Below are positions 15,294-24,238 of a DNA stretch of 64,000 nt, one piece after another. The notes under the pieces are model-generated. The model worked only from the letters and a program-made list of their open reading frames with translations. It was not told the DNA's origin and searched no databases. A program made the translations under genes and the position numbers. The number at the start of each line of letters is the position of its first letter. The stretch's first letter is position 1. Origin of the DNA: Paraburkholderia lacunae (lineage in GTDB: Bacteria > Pseudomonadota > Gammaproteobacteria > Burkholderiales > Burkholderiaceae); NCBI RefSeq assembly GCF_003353175.1, contig NZ_QHKS01000024.1, positions 1 to 64,000 on the forward strand, in the 5' to 3' direction.

Positions 15294-16331
15294 ATGCGAA
15301 ACATCAAGAATGCGAATGTCGAACAACTGTTGCTGAAACTGCTCGGCGCCGAGCGGACGGCGACGCTGTTCGCCACGTTGAACCATCCGCAGGTATTGAA
15401 CGAATGGGAAGACGGCGTCGTGACGCGTGCCGAACTCGCCCAGACGCTGAATATGGTGTTGTTCGAAGACCTGCTGGCGCGCTCCGCCAACGGCCGCCAA
15501 TACACGCAGGAGACGATCGCCGCCGGCGGCAGCGTGTACTTCGACCACGGCGCGCTGCGCACGGTGCGCTGGCCGCACAACGGCGCGCTGCCGCCGGGAG
15601 AAGCCGCGTTCGCGCGGATTCTCCGTCCGCTTGGCTTCAGCATCAACGGCCGCTATCCGCTCGACCGTCTCGCCATGACCGGCCGCGCGTGGACCCATGA
15701 CGACGCGCCCGACGAGATCGCGCAGTTCTTCGTCAGCGAATTGCACCCTGAGCGTTTCTCGGCGGAATTCCAGCAGGCGGTGACGAACGTGCTCGGCGCG
15801 TCGCGCGATCCGTTGACGCCGCAAGCCGTCGGCCAGTTGTGGGAGCTCGAGCGCGAAGGCGTGTTGCCGCTCGACGCGGCCCATGCGTTGCTGCCGGTGA
15901 TCGTCGGTGCGTTTGCGCGGCAGCACGAGATGCCCCGCGAAGCCGATTACGACGTATTGTTGAAGGAATCGGCGGAAATGGCGTGGATCGCGACCGAGGG
16001 CAATGCGTTCAATCACGCCACCGACCGCGTCGCGGACGTGTTCAAACTCTCCGACGACGAAAAGGCGAAGGGTCGTCCGATGAAGCCGGAAGTCGAGCGT
16101 TCGCGCTCCGGCCGCGTGTTTCAGACCGCGTACCGCGCGGACATCGTGAGACGGGAATTCCGCGCGGCCGATGGCAGCACCGTGACGCGCGACGTGCCGG
16201 GCTCGTTCTACGAGTTCATCACGCGTAAGCGCACCTTCGATCAGGACGCACGCCGCTGGGAAACGGACCTGCGTTTCGACGCGGGCAACGCGCAGGGCAT
16301 CTTCAAGATGACCGCTGGCCAGGCTGCGTGA
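15294..16331 (+). CDS. 2-oxoadipate dioxygenase/decarboxylase (DUF1338, HglS-like)
   Basis: This 345-residue protein belongs to the DUF1338 family. The founding enzyme, HglS of Pseudomonas putida, converts 2-oxoadipate to D-2-hydroxyglutarate and CO2 in D-lysine catabolism using an Fe(II) site of two His and one Glu. Here His85 (FDHGALRT), His241 (FNHATDR) and Glu307 (YEFITRK) have almost the same spacing as reported for HglS. The protein is about 100 residues shorter than HglS. The next gene starts with no gap and encodes a D-2-hydroxyglutarate-type dehydrogenase, which would use the product. Confidence 0.85.
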   Translation: MRNIKNANVEQLLLKLLGAERTATLFATLNHPQVLNEWEDGVVTRAELAQTLNMVLFEDLLARSANGRQYTQETIAAGGSVYFDHGALRTVRWPHNGALPPGEAAFARILRPLGFSINGRYPLDRLAMTGRAWTHDDAPDEIAQFFVSELHPERFSAEFQQAVTNVLGASRDPLTPQAVGQLWELEREGVLPLDAAHALLPVIVGAFARQHEMPREADYDVLLKESAEMAWIATEGNAFNHATDRVADVFKLSDDEKAKGRPMKPEVERSRSGRVFQTAYRADIVRREFRAADGSTVTRDVPGSFYEFITRKRTFDQDARRWETDLRFDAGNAQGIFKMTAGQAA

Positions 16332-19300
16332 ATGCAGGGCGAGCGTTGGGCACAGGACATGAGAGACGCGGTGGGAACCTCAATCGATGACGAGCAGGGC
16401 GCGAGTGTGAACGCGATAGGCGCCGCAGAGCGGCGCGTCGCGCCGCTCGCGCGGCCGTTCAAAGGCACCGCCGCCGTGATGCAGGCGCTCGAAGCCGATC
16501 TGCGCCGCAGCGTGCGTGGCGAAGTACGCTTCGATCAGGGCGCGAAAGCGCTGTATGCGTCGGATGCGTCGAATTATCGGCAGGTTCCGCTCGCCGTCGT
16601 CGTGCCCGCGGATGTCGACGATCTGCTGGAAACACTCGCCGCCTGCCGCCGCAACGACGTGCCGTTCCTCCCACGCGGCGGCGGCACTTCGCAGAATGGC
16701 CAATGCGTGAATGTCGCCGTGGTCGCCGACGCGAGCCAATACGTGAATCGCGTGGTGTCGGTGGATCCGGCGGCGCGCGTGGCGATCGTCGAACCGGGCG
16801 TGGTGTGCGACACCTTGCGCGACGCCGCCGAACAGCACGGTCTCACGTTCGCGCCCGATCCGGCCACGCACAGCCGCTGCACGCTCGGCGGCATGATCGC
16901 CAACAACTCGTGCGGCGCGCATTCGGTGATGGCCGGCAAGACGGTCGAAAACGTCGAGGCGCTGGAAATCGCGACCTTCGACGGCGCGCGTTTCTGGGTC
17001 GGTCCGACTTCGGACGATGAACTCGCGCGCGTCATCGCCGCCGGCGGTCGGCAGGGCGAAATCTACGCCGCCCTCAAACACTTGCGCGACACCTATGCCG
17101 ATCTGATTCGCGCAAAATTTCCGCGGATCAAGCGGCGCGTGTCGGGCTTCAACCTCGATCAACTGCTGCCGGAAAACGGCTTCAACGTCGCGCGTGCGCT
17201 GGTCGGTACCGAGGGCACTTGCGCGGTGACCTTGCAGGCGAAAGTGCGGCTCGTGAAGAGTCCGGCGAAACGCGTGATCGTCGTGCTCGGCTTCACCGAC
17301 ATCTACACCGCCGCGGATGCCGTGCCGCATTTCATGCGCTTTTCGCCGATCGCGATCGAGGGACTCGACCGCGCGATCATTCGCGGTTTGCAGGCGCGCG
17401 GTTTGAAGAAGGACGAGATCGCGTTGCTGCCGGAAGGCGACGCCTGGGTCGTGCTCGAATTCGGCGCGGACACGCACGAGGATGCGGTGCGCGAGGCGCA
17501 AGCGGCGGCTGCCTGGTTCGCGTCCGGCGAGGCAGGGCCGAACGTCTCGGCGATGCTTGTCGAAGATCGTGCGTTGCAGGCGAAGGTATGGTCGATCCGC
17601 GAAACGGGGGCATCGGCGGTGGCGTTGTCGATCGATCCGCGCACGCCTGATCCGGTGGTCGGCTGGGAAGATGCGGCGGTCGATCCCTTGCGCCTCGGCG
17701 ATTATCTGCGCGCGTTCCAGGCCCTGGTGGATCGCTATGGCTACGAGACGAGCCTGTACGGCCATTTCGGCGACGGCTGCGTGCACGCGCGCATTACCTT
17801 CGACTTGCGCAGCGCGGCAGGCGTCGCGACGTGGCGCAAGTTTCTGCGCGAAGCGGCGGATCTGGTGGTCGAGTTCGGCGGCTCGCTGTCGGGCGAACAC
17901 GGTGACGGCCAGGCCAAGGCCGAGTTTCTGCCGATCATGTACGGCCCCGAACTGATGCAGGCGATGGAGGAGTTCAAAGCGATCTGGGATCCGGCCAATC
18001 GATTGAATCCCGGCAAGGTCGTGCACGCCTATCGCGCCGATGAAAACCTGCGCGTGGGTCCGGCCTACCAACCGGTGAGCCTGCAAACGAAGCTGACCTT
18101 CGCCAGCCGGGAAGGCGACGGTTTCCAGCGCGCGATCGAGCGCTGTATCGGCATGGGCAAGTGCCGTTCGTTACAAGGTGGCACGATGTGCCCGAGCTAT
18201 CGCGCGACCCGTGAAGAGAAATATTCGACACGTGGCCGCGCGCATCTGTTCTGGGAAATGCTGCAAGGCGACGTGATCGCGGACGGCTGGCAAAGTCGCG
18301 AAGTGAAAGAGGCGCTCGATACGTGCCTCGCGTGCAAGGGCTGCAAATCCGATTGCCCGACGCATACGGATATGGCCTCGTACAAGGCGGAATTTCTCTC
18401 GCATTACTACGAGACGAAGCGCCGCCCGCGGCAGGCGTTGTTCATGGGGCGGATCGGCGAATGGGCGCCGTGGGCGGCGCGCTTTCCGCGTTTGACGAAC
18501 TTCATGACGTCGGCGCCGGGTTTGTCTTCGGTGGGCAAGTGGGTCGCGGGCGTGGCGCAAGCGCGGCAATTGCCGAAGTTTGCGACGCGAACGTTCAGGC
18601 AGATTGCGTGGCGCTCGCAGCAGACTGAACGTGCCACTCGCAGAGGCGACGCAGCGAAGAAAGTCATTCTGTGGGTCGATACGTTCAACGATCATTTCAC
18701 GCCCGACATCGCGCAAGCCGCCGCCGACGTACTGACGCAAATGGGCTGGCACGTGGTGCTGCCGAAGAACCGTTTGTGTTGCGGCCGTCCGTTGTATGAC
18801 TTCGGCTTGCTCGAACGCGCGCGCGAGTTGCTGACGAACATTCTCGACGACCTCGCCGATGACATCGCTGCGGGCGTGCCGCTGGTCGGACTCGAACCCG
18901 GCTGCTTATCGGTGTTCAAGGACGAACTGCTGAAGCAGCTGCCAGATCATGCTTTAGCCAAACAACTGTCGGCGCAGACTTTTCTCTTCTCCGATTTCGT
19001 TGCTCGCCAACCGTTCGATTGGCCGAGGCTCGACGCGGACGTGGTCGTGCATGGGCATTGCCATCAGAAGGCGCTGTTCGGCATGCAAGGCGATACCGCG
19101 TTGCTGACGAAGCTCGGGCTCAGATGGACGTTGCTCGATACGGGATGTTGCGGCATGGCGGGATCGTTCGGCTTCGACGCCGAACATTACGCGCTCTCGG
19201 GGAAGATCGGCGAAGATAAACTGTTTCCTTTAGTGCGTGGCGCGCCGAAGGAAACGATCGTGCTGACCAACGGTTTCAGTTGCCGCGAGCAGATCGAACA

Positions 19301-19388
19301 GGGCACCGGACGTCACGCGCTGCATATCGCGCAATTGGCGCAAAGGGCGTTGGCCGGCGGCGCGCTCGCAGGCGGCAAGGCGGGTTAG
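16332..19388 (+). CDS. FAD/Fe-S oxidoreductase, D-2-hydroxyglutarate dehydrogenase type (YdiJ-like)
   Basis: This 1018-residue fusion has an N-terminal FAD-binding PCMH domain (PLAVVVPADVDDLLETL, then FLPRGGGTSQNGQ), a C-terminal FAD-oxidase cap (YGHFGDGCVHARI), a ferredoxin-like region with cysteine sets CIGMGKCRSLQ and CLACKGCKSDCP, and two CCG domains (CCGRPLYDFG, CCGMAGSFG). This order matches YdiJ, which oxidises D-2-hydroxyglutarate to 2-oxoglutarate and passes electrons to the respiratory chain. The ATG immediately follows the stop of the DUF1338 gene, so the two form a 2-oxoadipate to 2-oxoglutarate module. D-lactate is an alternative substrate for this superfamily. Confidence 0.85.
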   Translation: MQGERWAQDMRDAVGTSIDDEQGASVNAIGAAERRVAPLARPFKGTAAVMQALEADLRRSVRGEVRFDQGAKALYASDASNYRQVPLAVVVPADVDDLLETLAACRRNDVPFLPRGGGTSQNGQCVNVAVVADASQYVNRVVSVDPAARVAIVEPGVVCDTLRDAAEQHGLTFAPDPATHSRCTLGGMIANNSCGAHSVMAGKTVENVEALEIATFDGARFWVGPTSDDELARVIAAGGRQGEIYAALKHLRDTYADLIRAKFPRIKRRVSGFNLDQLLPENGFNVARALVGTEGTCAVTLQAKVRLVKSPAKRVIVVLGFTDIYTAADAVPHFMRFSPIAIEGLDRAIIRGLQARGLKKDEIALLPEGDAWVVLEFGADTHEDAVREAQAAAAWFASGEAGPNVSAMLVEDRALQAKVWSIRETGASAVALSIDPRTPDPVVGWEDAAVDPLRLGDYLRAFQALVDRYGYETSLYGHFGDGCVHARITFDLRSAAGVATWRKFLREAADLVVEFGGSLSGEHGDGQAKAEFLPIMYGPELMQAMEEFKAIWDPANRLNPGKVVHAYRADENLRVGPAYQPVSLQTKLTFASREGDGFQRAIERCIGMGKCRSLQGGTMCPSYRATREEKYSTRGRAHLFWEMLQGDVIADGWQSREVKEALDTCLACKGCKSDCPTHTDMASYKAEFLSHYYETKRRPRQALFMGRIGEWAPWAARFPRLTNFMTSAPGLSSVGKWVAGVAQARQLPKFATRTFRQIAWRSQQTERATRRGDAAKKVILWVDTFNDHFTPDIAQAAADVLTQMGWHVVLPKNRLCCGRPLYDFGLLERARELLTNILDDLADDIAAGVPLVGLEPGCLSVFKDELLKQLPDHALAKQLSAQTFLFSDFVARQPFDWPRLDADVVVHGHCHQKALFGMQGDTALLTKLGLRWTLLDTGCCGMAGSFGFDAEHYALSGKIGEDKLFPLVRGAPKETIVLTNGFSCREQIEQGTGRHALHIAQLAQRALAGGALAGGKAG

Positions 19389-19407
19389 CGCCGCTGATGC
19401 GCTGGCG

Positions 19408-20040
19408 TTACTTCTTCGGCGAGTCGGCGGCGGGCGGTGCCTGGCGGATGTCGACACTGGTCGCCATCCATAGCACTTCGGCGTCTTCTTCGCTGGTGGA
19501 GACCGCGGCGTGGCCAGTGCGGCTGTCGAAGTAGAGGCTGTCGCCGGCGTTCAGATGCGTGGGTGCGTATAACTCGGAATAGAGGCACACGCTGCCGCTG
19601 ATCACATACAGGAATTCTTCGCCTTCGTGGCGGCCCCAGTCGTCGAACGCGTCGAGCGTGTGCGCGGAGATGCGGATACGGAACGGCAGCATCGCTTTGT
19701 GCGCGAGGTCCGTGGCGAGCAACTCCATCTGATAGCCGCGGTACGCGTGACGCTGGCCCCCGTCTTTGCGGGTCAGCGCGCGGCGCCCGCTGGCGTTGAC
19801 TTTCGGCGTCGAGCCGAACAGTTCGCCGATTTCGATCTTCAGACCGAGGACGATTTTCTGCAAGACGTCGAAAGTGGGGGACATCAGGCCGTTTTCGACC
19901 TTCGAGAGCGTCGAGCGGGAGACGCCGCACAGGCGGCTCGCGGTTTCCAGCGTCAGATCTTGCGCCTGGCGTGCAGCGCGCACGCGCCGGCCGAGGTCCG
20001 TGGTGGATTGCTCAGGCGGTTTGGTGAGATGCGTATCCAT
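19408..20040 (-). CDS. XRE-family regulator with cupin domain
   Basis: This 210-residue protein joins an N-terminal helix-turn-helix (LGRRVRAARQAQDLTLETASRLCGVSRSTLSKVENG) to a C-terminal cupin sensor domain (GRHEGEEFLYVISGSV, HLNAGDSLYFDSRTGHAA). Such regulators often control amino-acid or polyamine catabolic genes. I start at the ATG at 20040; the earlier in-frame start at 20055 is a TTG. It converges on the dehydrogenase at 16332, with only 19 bp between the two stop codons. Confidence 0.85.
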   Translation of the reverse strand: MDTHLTKPPEQSTTDLGRRVRAARQAQDLTLETASRLCGVSRSTLSKVENGLMSPTFDVLQKIVLGLKIEIGELFGSTPKVNASGRRALTRKDGGQRHAYRGYQMELLATDLAHKAMLPFRIRISAHTLDAFDDWGRHEGEEFLYVISGSVCLYSELYAPTHLNAGDSLYFDSRTGHAAVSTSEEDAEVLWMATSVDIRQAPPAADSPKK

Positions 20041-20437
20041 GGGGTGTGGGGTCAAATGCGCGCTTTGGGAGGCGTTTGGTGTTTCCGATCATAACATTTG
20101 GGCTGGGGTGGAGAGGCTGGCAGGGCTTGGGAGGGAAATGGCCGGCAGCTGTCAGGCGGATCGTCTGATGGTTCACGTGCTGGCTGGATGGCGGCTGAGC
20201 CCTACGCCAGGTGGCGCGGGGTGATCGGGTGGCGCGGTGCGAGTGGCTTGCGTGATACGCCTGCGCGTCGCTGCTTGGAACACGCTCGTTCGTCCGACGT
20301 ATCGACGGATTTTTCCCATCGGAAACGCTCTTCTTCGAGATTCACTTGCCGGACTCGTTTGGCACGCTGTCGTCGCACACCCTATCGGATAAGATACGGC
20401 GCGCCACGCATTTTTCCGAACAGAAGGAGTGTTATTA
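20041..20437. other. Intergenic region between the XRE-cupin and DUF2322 genes
   Basis: This ~400-bp divergent region must contain both promoters. Frames here are short and show no protein-like composition. The only clear signal is the AGAAGGA ribosome site at about 20422 that decides the downstream GTG start. Confidence 0.5.
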
Positions 20438-20770
20438 GTGATTCAACCGACCAACGCATTCAAGGATAACCTCGCCCAACTGCCGGCCATAGACGGTATC
20501 GAGCGTATCGATCTGGTCGACGGCAAGGGCGCCTTGGTCGCGAGCATCGAGAACAAGCCGGGCAAGCAGGGCTCACTGGCCGTGTACCACTATCTGCGGC
20601 AGGTATTCGGCGCACTGGATGCCAAGGCCGCCGAGCACGGCCTCGCGGTGTTCGCCGAGCATACGGCCGACGCGCGCAACCGTCCGGGTGCGCACCCGAA
20701 CGTCGATCGCTTGCTCGCGATCGCAGCCGGCGGGGCAGCGTTGCGAATCGAAGTCGTCGCGGCAGCCTGA
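20438..20770 (+). CDS. DUF2322 family protein
   Basis: This 110-residue soluble protein begins VIQPTNAFKDNLAQLPAIDGIERIDLVD, the conserved opening of the DUF2322 family, and contains the GSLAVYHYLRQVFGALDAKAAEHGL and NRPGAHPNVDRLL segments. The GTG at 20438 is preferred because the AGAAGGA site lies 9 bp upstream; a GTG at 20429 would touch that site. Function is unknown. It appears to be a single-gene unit. Confidence 0.75.
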   Translation: MIQPTNAFKDNLAQLPAIDGIERIDLVDGKGALVASIENKPGKQGSLAVYHYLRQVFGALDAKAAEHGLAVFAEHTADARNRPGAHPNVDRLLAIAAGGAALRIEVVAAA

Positions 20771-20888
20771 GCGCTTAAACGGACACTCGAACGTCAGGTC
20801 CTCAGATGGCGGACATTCATGTTTCCACTCGGACGACTGTGGTAGGTTTGTTCGCCGTGGGCGACACACCTGCGGACAAGGCGATCAA

Positions 20889-21626
20889 CTAGATGCGCCG
20901 CTCCTCGATCAACGCCCTGACGAGGTCGTCCGCAGTAGGCACAATCTTGCCGAAGTAAAGCCCGAAGTTCGACAGCGCGGCGTCATGCATGACCGGATCG
21001 CAGTCGGCGCATGCGTCCGAAACCAGCACGCAGCCGAATCCGCGGTCCGCCGCATCCCGGGCTGTTGTCTCGACGCAGCAGCTCGTCACCACCCCGGTGA
21101 ATACCAGGTTTTTGATCCCCATACGATCCAGTACGTTCTGAATCTCGCTACCGTTAAACGCGCCTTGCGTTGTCTTGCGAATCACAGTCTCTCCATCCAG
21201 AGGGGCGACCTCCTTCAGGAACGCGTAATCCGGATTTCCCGTCCACCATAAGTGCTCGATACCGCTGGCCCTTTCCAGCATGCGCGACCATTCTCGAAAC
21301 CGTGCCGGGCAATCGCGCATATCTCTGTATGCCGAACCAATTGCAAGGTGAATGACCGGCCTTCCCGTCCGGCGAAACGCATCGAGCAACGTTCGAATGG
21401 CGGGGAGGGTCGTGCGCTCGAGTCTTTCGACGTAGTAATGCATCGAGCCGGGCTCGATCGCCTCGCATGCCTTGACCCAGCCGCGGTCGGGCGCAGCGTC
21501 GCTGTACTGAACGTCGACCACGACTAGCGCCGTGGCTGTCCGGTCTGTGACGTCGATGCCCGGGATCGTCGATGACAGGCTTTCAAACGCGGTCTGCGCG
21601 GGTACTTGCATGTTCGAGTTCTCCAT
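20889..21626 (-). CDS. Isochorismatase-family cysteine hydrolase
   Basis: This 245-residue protein shows the catalytic triad of the cysteine hydrolase (isochorismatase-like) superfamily: Asp in VVVDVQ, Lys in VIRKTTQGAF and Cys in VVTSCCVETTAR. Members hydrolyse isochorismate, nicotinamide, carbamoyl-sarcosine, biuret, or similar amides. The long N-terminal part and the SSYDM-like insertion region do not single out a substrate. It stands alone between DUF2322 and the PTS IIA gene, so context gives no further clue. Confidence 0.82.
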   Translation of the reverse strand: MENSNMQVPAQTAFESLSSTIPGIDVTDRTATALVVVDVQYSDAAPDRGWVKACEAIEPGSMHYYVERLERTTLPAIRTLLDAFRRTGRPVIHLAIGSAYRDMRDCPARFREWSRMLERASGIEHLWWTGNPDYAFLKEVAPLDGETVIRKTTQGAFNGSEIQNVLDRMGIKNLVFTGVVTSCCVETTARDAADRGFGCVLVSDACADCDPVMHDAALSNFGLYFGKIVPTADDLVRALIEERRI

Positions 21627-21904
21627 TCAGGTGGATGTACCGCCGTCGTGCGAGGCAGTACGTGTTGGTCGGCCACGCGGGACATCTGGCCCGCGGCAGC
21701 CATTGTGGATGGAGCGGTTGACGCAGGCATGCGGGAAAGCGACGGCCAGTTACGTCGCAGCGACACCCCTACCGGCCGGTTTTGATGATCGACGCGGCCG
21801 TGTCGCGAATCATCAAGTACCCGCTTTTTGAGCCTGGGCCTCTTCGAACGCGTCGCGATCGACACTGGCCCAGGCTTTCGACGACCTCGACGGACTTTGG
21901 CGGA

Positions 21905-22795
21905 TCAGCGTCCGGTGCGCTCGGCCTCATCCGCCGCCTCGTAGCTGGCGAACAACTGGCATACGGCCCGCGCGTCGAGACAGCCATGTAGCAGTTCGCG
22001 AAACTGGTGGTCGCAGAAACGCTGGGCCACATTGGCCAGCAAGCGCAGATGCGTGCTGTTTGCCCATTCCGGAACTAGCAGGACCACCACGTCGCTCACA
22101 GGTTTGCCGTCCGGGGCATCGAACGGAATCGGCTTCGCGGGGCGAACATAAAACGCCATGGCTCGGCGCAGCGTTTTGATCTGACCGTGCGGCACGGCTA
22201 CGCCCTGGCCGAGGCCAGTCGAACCTAGCGCCTCACGTGCCGCGAGCCCCGTCGTCACGCTCGTTGCCGGCAGCCCGTAGTGCTGCTCGAAGAAGTGGCC
22301 AAACTGCGTGAATAGCGTCTCCCGGTCTGCGACGTCGAGACCGAGCAGAACATGGTCCGGAGAAAGCAGCTGGGCAACGGTGTCGCCTTCTGCGGCCGTG
22401 TCGATTCGATGGCCGGGCGAATCGGCGCGCGGCGGAGACTCGGCATGAATCAGATCGCTCCAGGCGTCGGTGGGCGCTTCGGGGATTTCAAGCAATTGCC
22501 CGACCTCGGCGGCCGGCGCCAGATGCGCGACCCGCTGAATGGCGGCGTTGACTGCGTCCTTGGGCAGATAGAGCGATAGCTGCACGCGCCCCGTTCCGTG
22601 CAGAGGCGCGACGCGAATGGTCCACGGCTGATCGCCGCAGTCGCGAATCAGCGCCTGACGAAGCGGTGTGGCGTGTTGGGCGTCCAGGGTGACGCGCATC
22701 ATCACATTGCGGCCCGGCGCGGACCGCGATGGGCCATGGGGCGGGGCTTGGCCCAGCCCAAGAAGAGTCCGCAGACCAACCCGTGCGCGCGTCAT
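21905..22795 (-). CDS. PTS IIA (nitrogen/fructose type) domain protein with extra N-terminal domain
   Basis: This 296-residue protein has a C-terminal EIIA-2 domain (about 150-290) with the phosphorylatable histidine in GVAVPHGQIKT and the DVVVLLVPEW core, as in PtsN. The first ~145 residues (RVTLDAQHATPLRQALI..., GTGRVQLSLYLPKDAVNAAI) form an unrecognised domain whose short beta-alpha pattern resembles small ligand- or metal-binding ferredoxin-like folds. No PTS permease is nearby, so a regulatory role like PtsN is more likely than sugar transport. The start at 22795 (MTRARVG) is chosen over an upstream in-frame codon at 22834. Confidence 0.75.
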   Translation of the reverse strand: MTRARVGLRTLLGLGQAPPHGPSRSAPGRNVMMRVTLDAQHATPLRQALIRDCGDQPWTIRVAPLHGTGRVQLSLYLPKDAVNAAIQRVAHLAPAAEVGQLLEIPEAPTDAWSDLIHAESPPRADSPGHRIDTAAEGDTVAQLLSPDHVLLGLDVADRETLFTQFGHFFEQHYGLPATSVTTGLAAREALGSTGLGQGVAVPHGQIKTLRRAMAFYVRPAKPIPFDAPDGKPVSDVVVLLVPEWANSTHLRLLANVAQRFCDHQFRELLHGCLDARAVCQLFASYEAADEAERTGR

Positions 22796-22944
22796 ATCGG
22801 CCCCCCGTCCGCTGCTTGCTATCAGACTAGCCAAATCGGCGTTAAGGCGGCGTAAAAATCGCGGCTACTTGCAGCCGAACGTTGTTCGGCATCGCGTGCG
22901 CCGCCTCTTCAGCCGACTCGTTGTGACTGGCTACCTCACTCAGT

Positions 22945-23700
22945 TCACATCGTGCCGCCGGTGGCGTTGGCTGTGCCGCCCGTGCCGGCTGAAGTTTTGG
23001 CCGTCGTCGTGAACGGATGAGCGAGACCGGCCGCTGACAGCAGCGAGACGGCGGCCGGATCGGGCATGCCATTGGTGTCGATCGCGCCTGCTGTCGCCAG
23101 TGCGCCGAGGTCGCTGTCGACGCCCGCTTGCCCAACGATAAACGGCGTCGACAGAAACGCCGGTGCCGTCAGCGTGACCGCGTAGTGCTGCTGCAGATTC
23201 GTGACGACCGCCGATTGCGCAGCCAGCACATCGGTCTGGTTGACCAGCACCTGCTGGAACTGTGAGTTGTTCGGCAAGTCCGCAATCAGACTGGCCTCGC
23301 TCGTGCCAAGTTGCGAAGCGAGGTAGACGAGCATCAGCTCGGTCTCGGGCGTCGTATTGAAGGTGCCGCCGGCAAATGCCAGCGAATGCAGCGTCGTGCC
23401 GCCGGAGGTTACGGTGAGGATGCAGGGAAGGGTGGCGTTGAACGTGATGCTGTAGTGTCCGCCGCCGTCCGACAGGGTGGCGCCCGAACTCCGTGCACAA
23501 CTGAAGCTGACCGCCGCGCTGGCGAGCGCCTTGCCGGTGGCGGCCGTGCCGGATAGCGCGACGTTTTGCAACCCGTTTCCGCCGCCGCAGTTGTCGAAGC
23601 CAACACAGAAGCTGCCGCCGCACGCGACGAGCGTTGCGAGCGAAGCCACGCAGAGTGCAGCCAGCACCGGGCGAACGAAACGCGCATGGTGAGTGTTCAT
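22945..23700 (-). CDS. Putative secreted lipoprotein of unknown function
   Basis: This 251-residue protein has an N-terminal signal with a lipobox-like end (SLATLVAC-G), so it is probably anchored to a membrane by a lipidated cysteine. The mature part is Gly/Ser/Thr/Ala rich, with a beta-sandwich-like segment (LSGTAATGKALASAAVSFSC, GHYSITF) resembling carboxypeptidase-regulatory repeats. The C-terminus is a low-complexity GTGGTANATGGTM tail. No family is recognised beyond this. Upstream DNA to the GH35 gene is noncoding. Confidence 0.65.
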   Translation of the reverse strand: MNTHHARFVRPVLAALCVASLATLVACGGSFCVGFDNCGGGNGLQNVALSGTAATGKALASAAVSFSCARSSGATLSDGGGHYSITFNATLPCILTVTSGGTTLHSLAFAGGTFNTTPETELMLVYLASQLGTSEASLIADLPNNSQFQQVLVNQTDVLAAQSAVVTNLQQHYAVTLTAPAFLSTPFIVGQAGVDSDLGALATAGAIDTNGMPDPAAVSLLSAAGLAHPFTTTAKTSAGTGGTANATGGTM

Positions 23701-24238
23701 GGCTGCCAGCCGTTGATGGAAGGAGATAAGGCGACCGACACCCCACGCAAAGGGACGGCGCTATGCTTAATTCTAGGCCCGATGCGCCGAAACCGTGTGT
23801 CGCGTCAATCGCATTTGGCGCGCTATCGGTGCGGATTCAACCGGTGGATGCGACACACTAACGACTGCACGAGCAGCAGGCGTGTTGCAGATGCAGCAAA
23901 ACGCGGTTCGAACTTACGCCGATCGTAAATTGGCTCCAGTGGAGGGGATTCGTGACGCTTTTCGACGAGATTGCTGGCACGTCTCTGAATAGAGGTCAAG
24001 CAAGCAGACGCCTGAACTATCCTCGATTTCTGATTGGAAACTTCCTGATCCTTACGGGTGCCCGAGATAAGGGGCACTCGCATTTGCAGACCACTGGGAG
24101 TCTGGTGTCGACTACGGCTTAAGATGGTCAAAGGCTAGAGCGTAAGGGGCGTGGCCGTAAGGCCACGTCTCGCGGTTGGCGAGGGGCGTGCGTAATCCGC
24201 TGCGCCGCGTCTCGGTAGCATCGAGGGAGATGCAATCA
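23701..24238. other. Noncoding region between lipoprotein and GH35 genes
   Basis: About 540 bp of divergent spacer. Short frames here lack ribosome sites and plausible composition. The region presumably holds both promoters. I see no strong palindrome or repeat. Confidence 0.4.

Noticed and set aside
16380..18086. 568-codon minus-strand open frame opposite the Fe-S oxidoreductase
   Set aside because: High GC keeps antisense frames open. The product is rich in Arg, His and Val with no domain, while the opposite strand encodes a full YdiJ-like protein.
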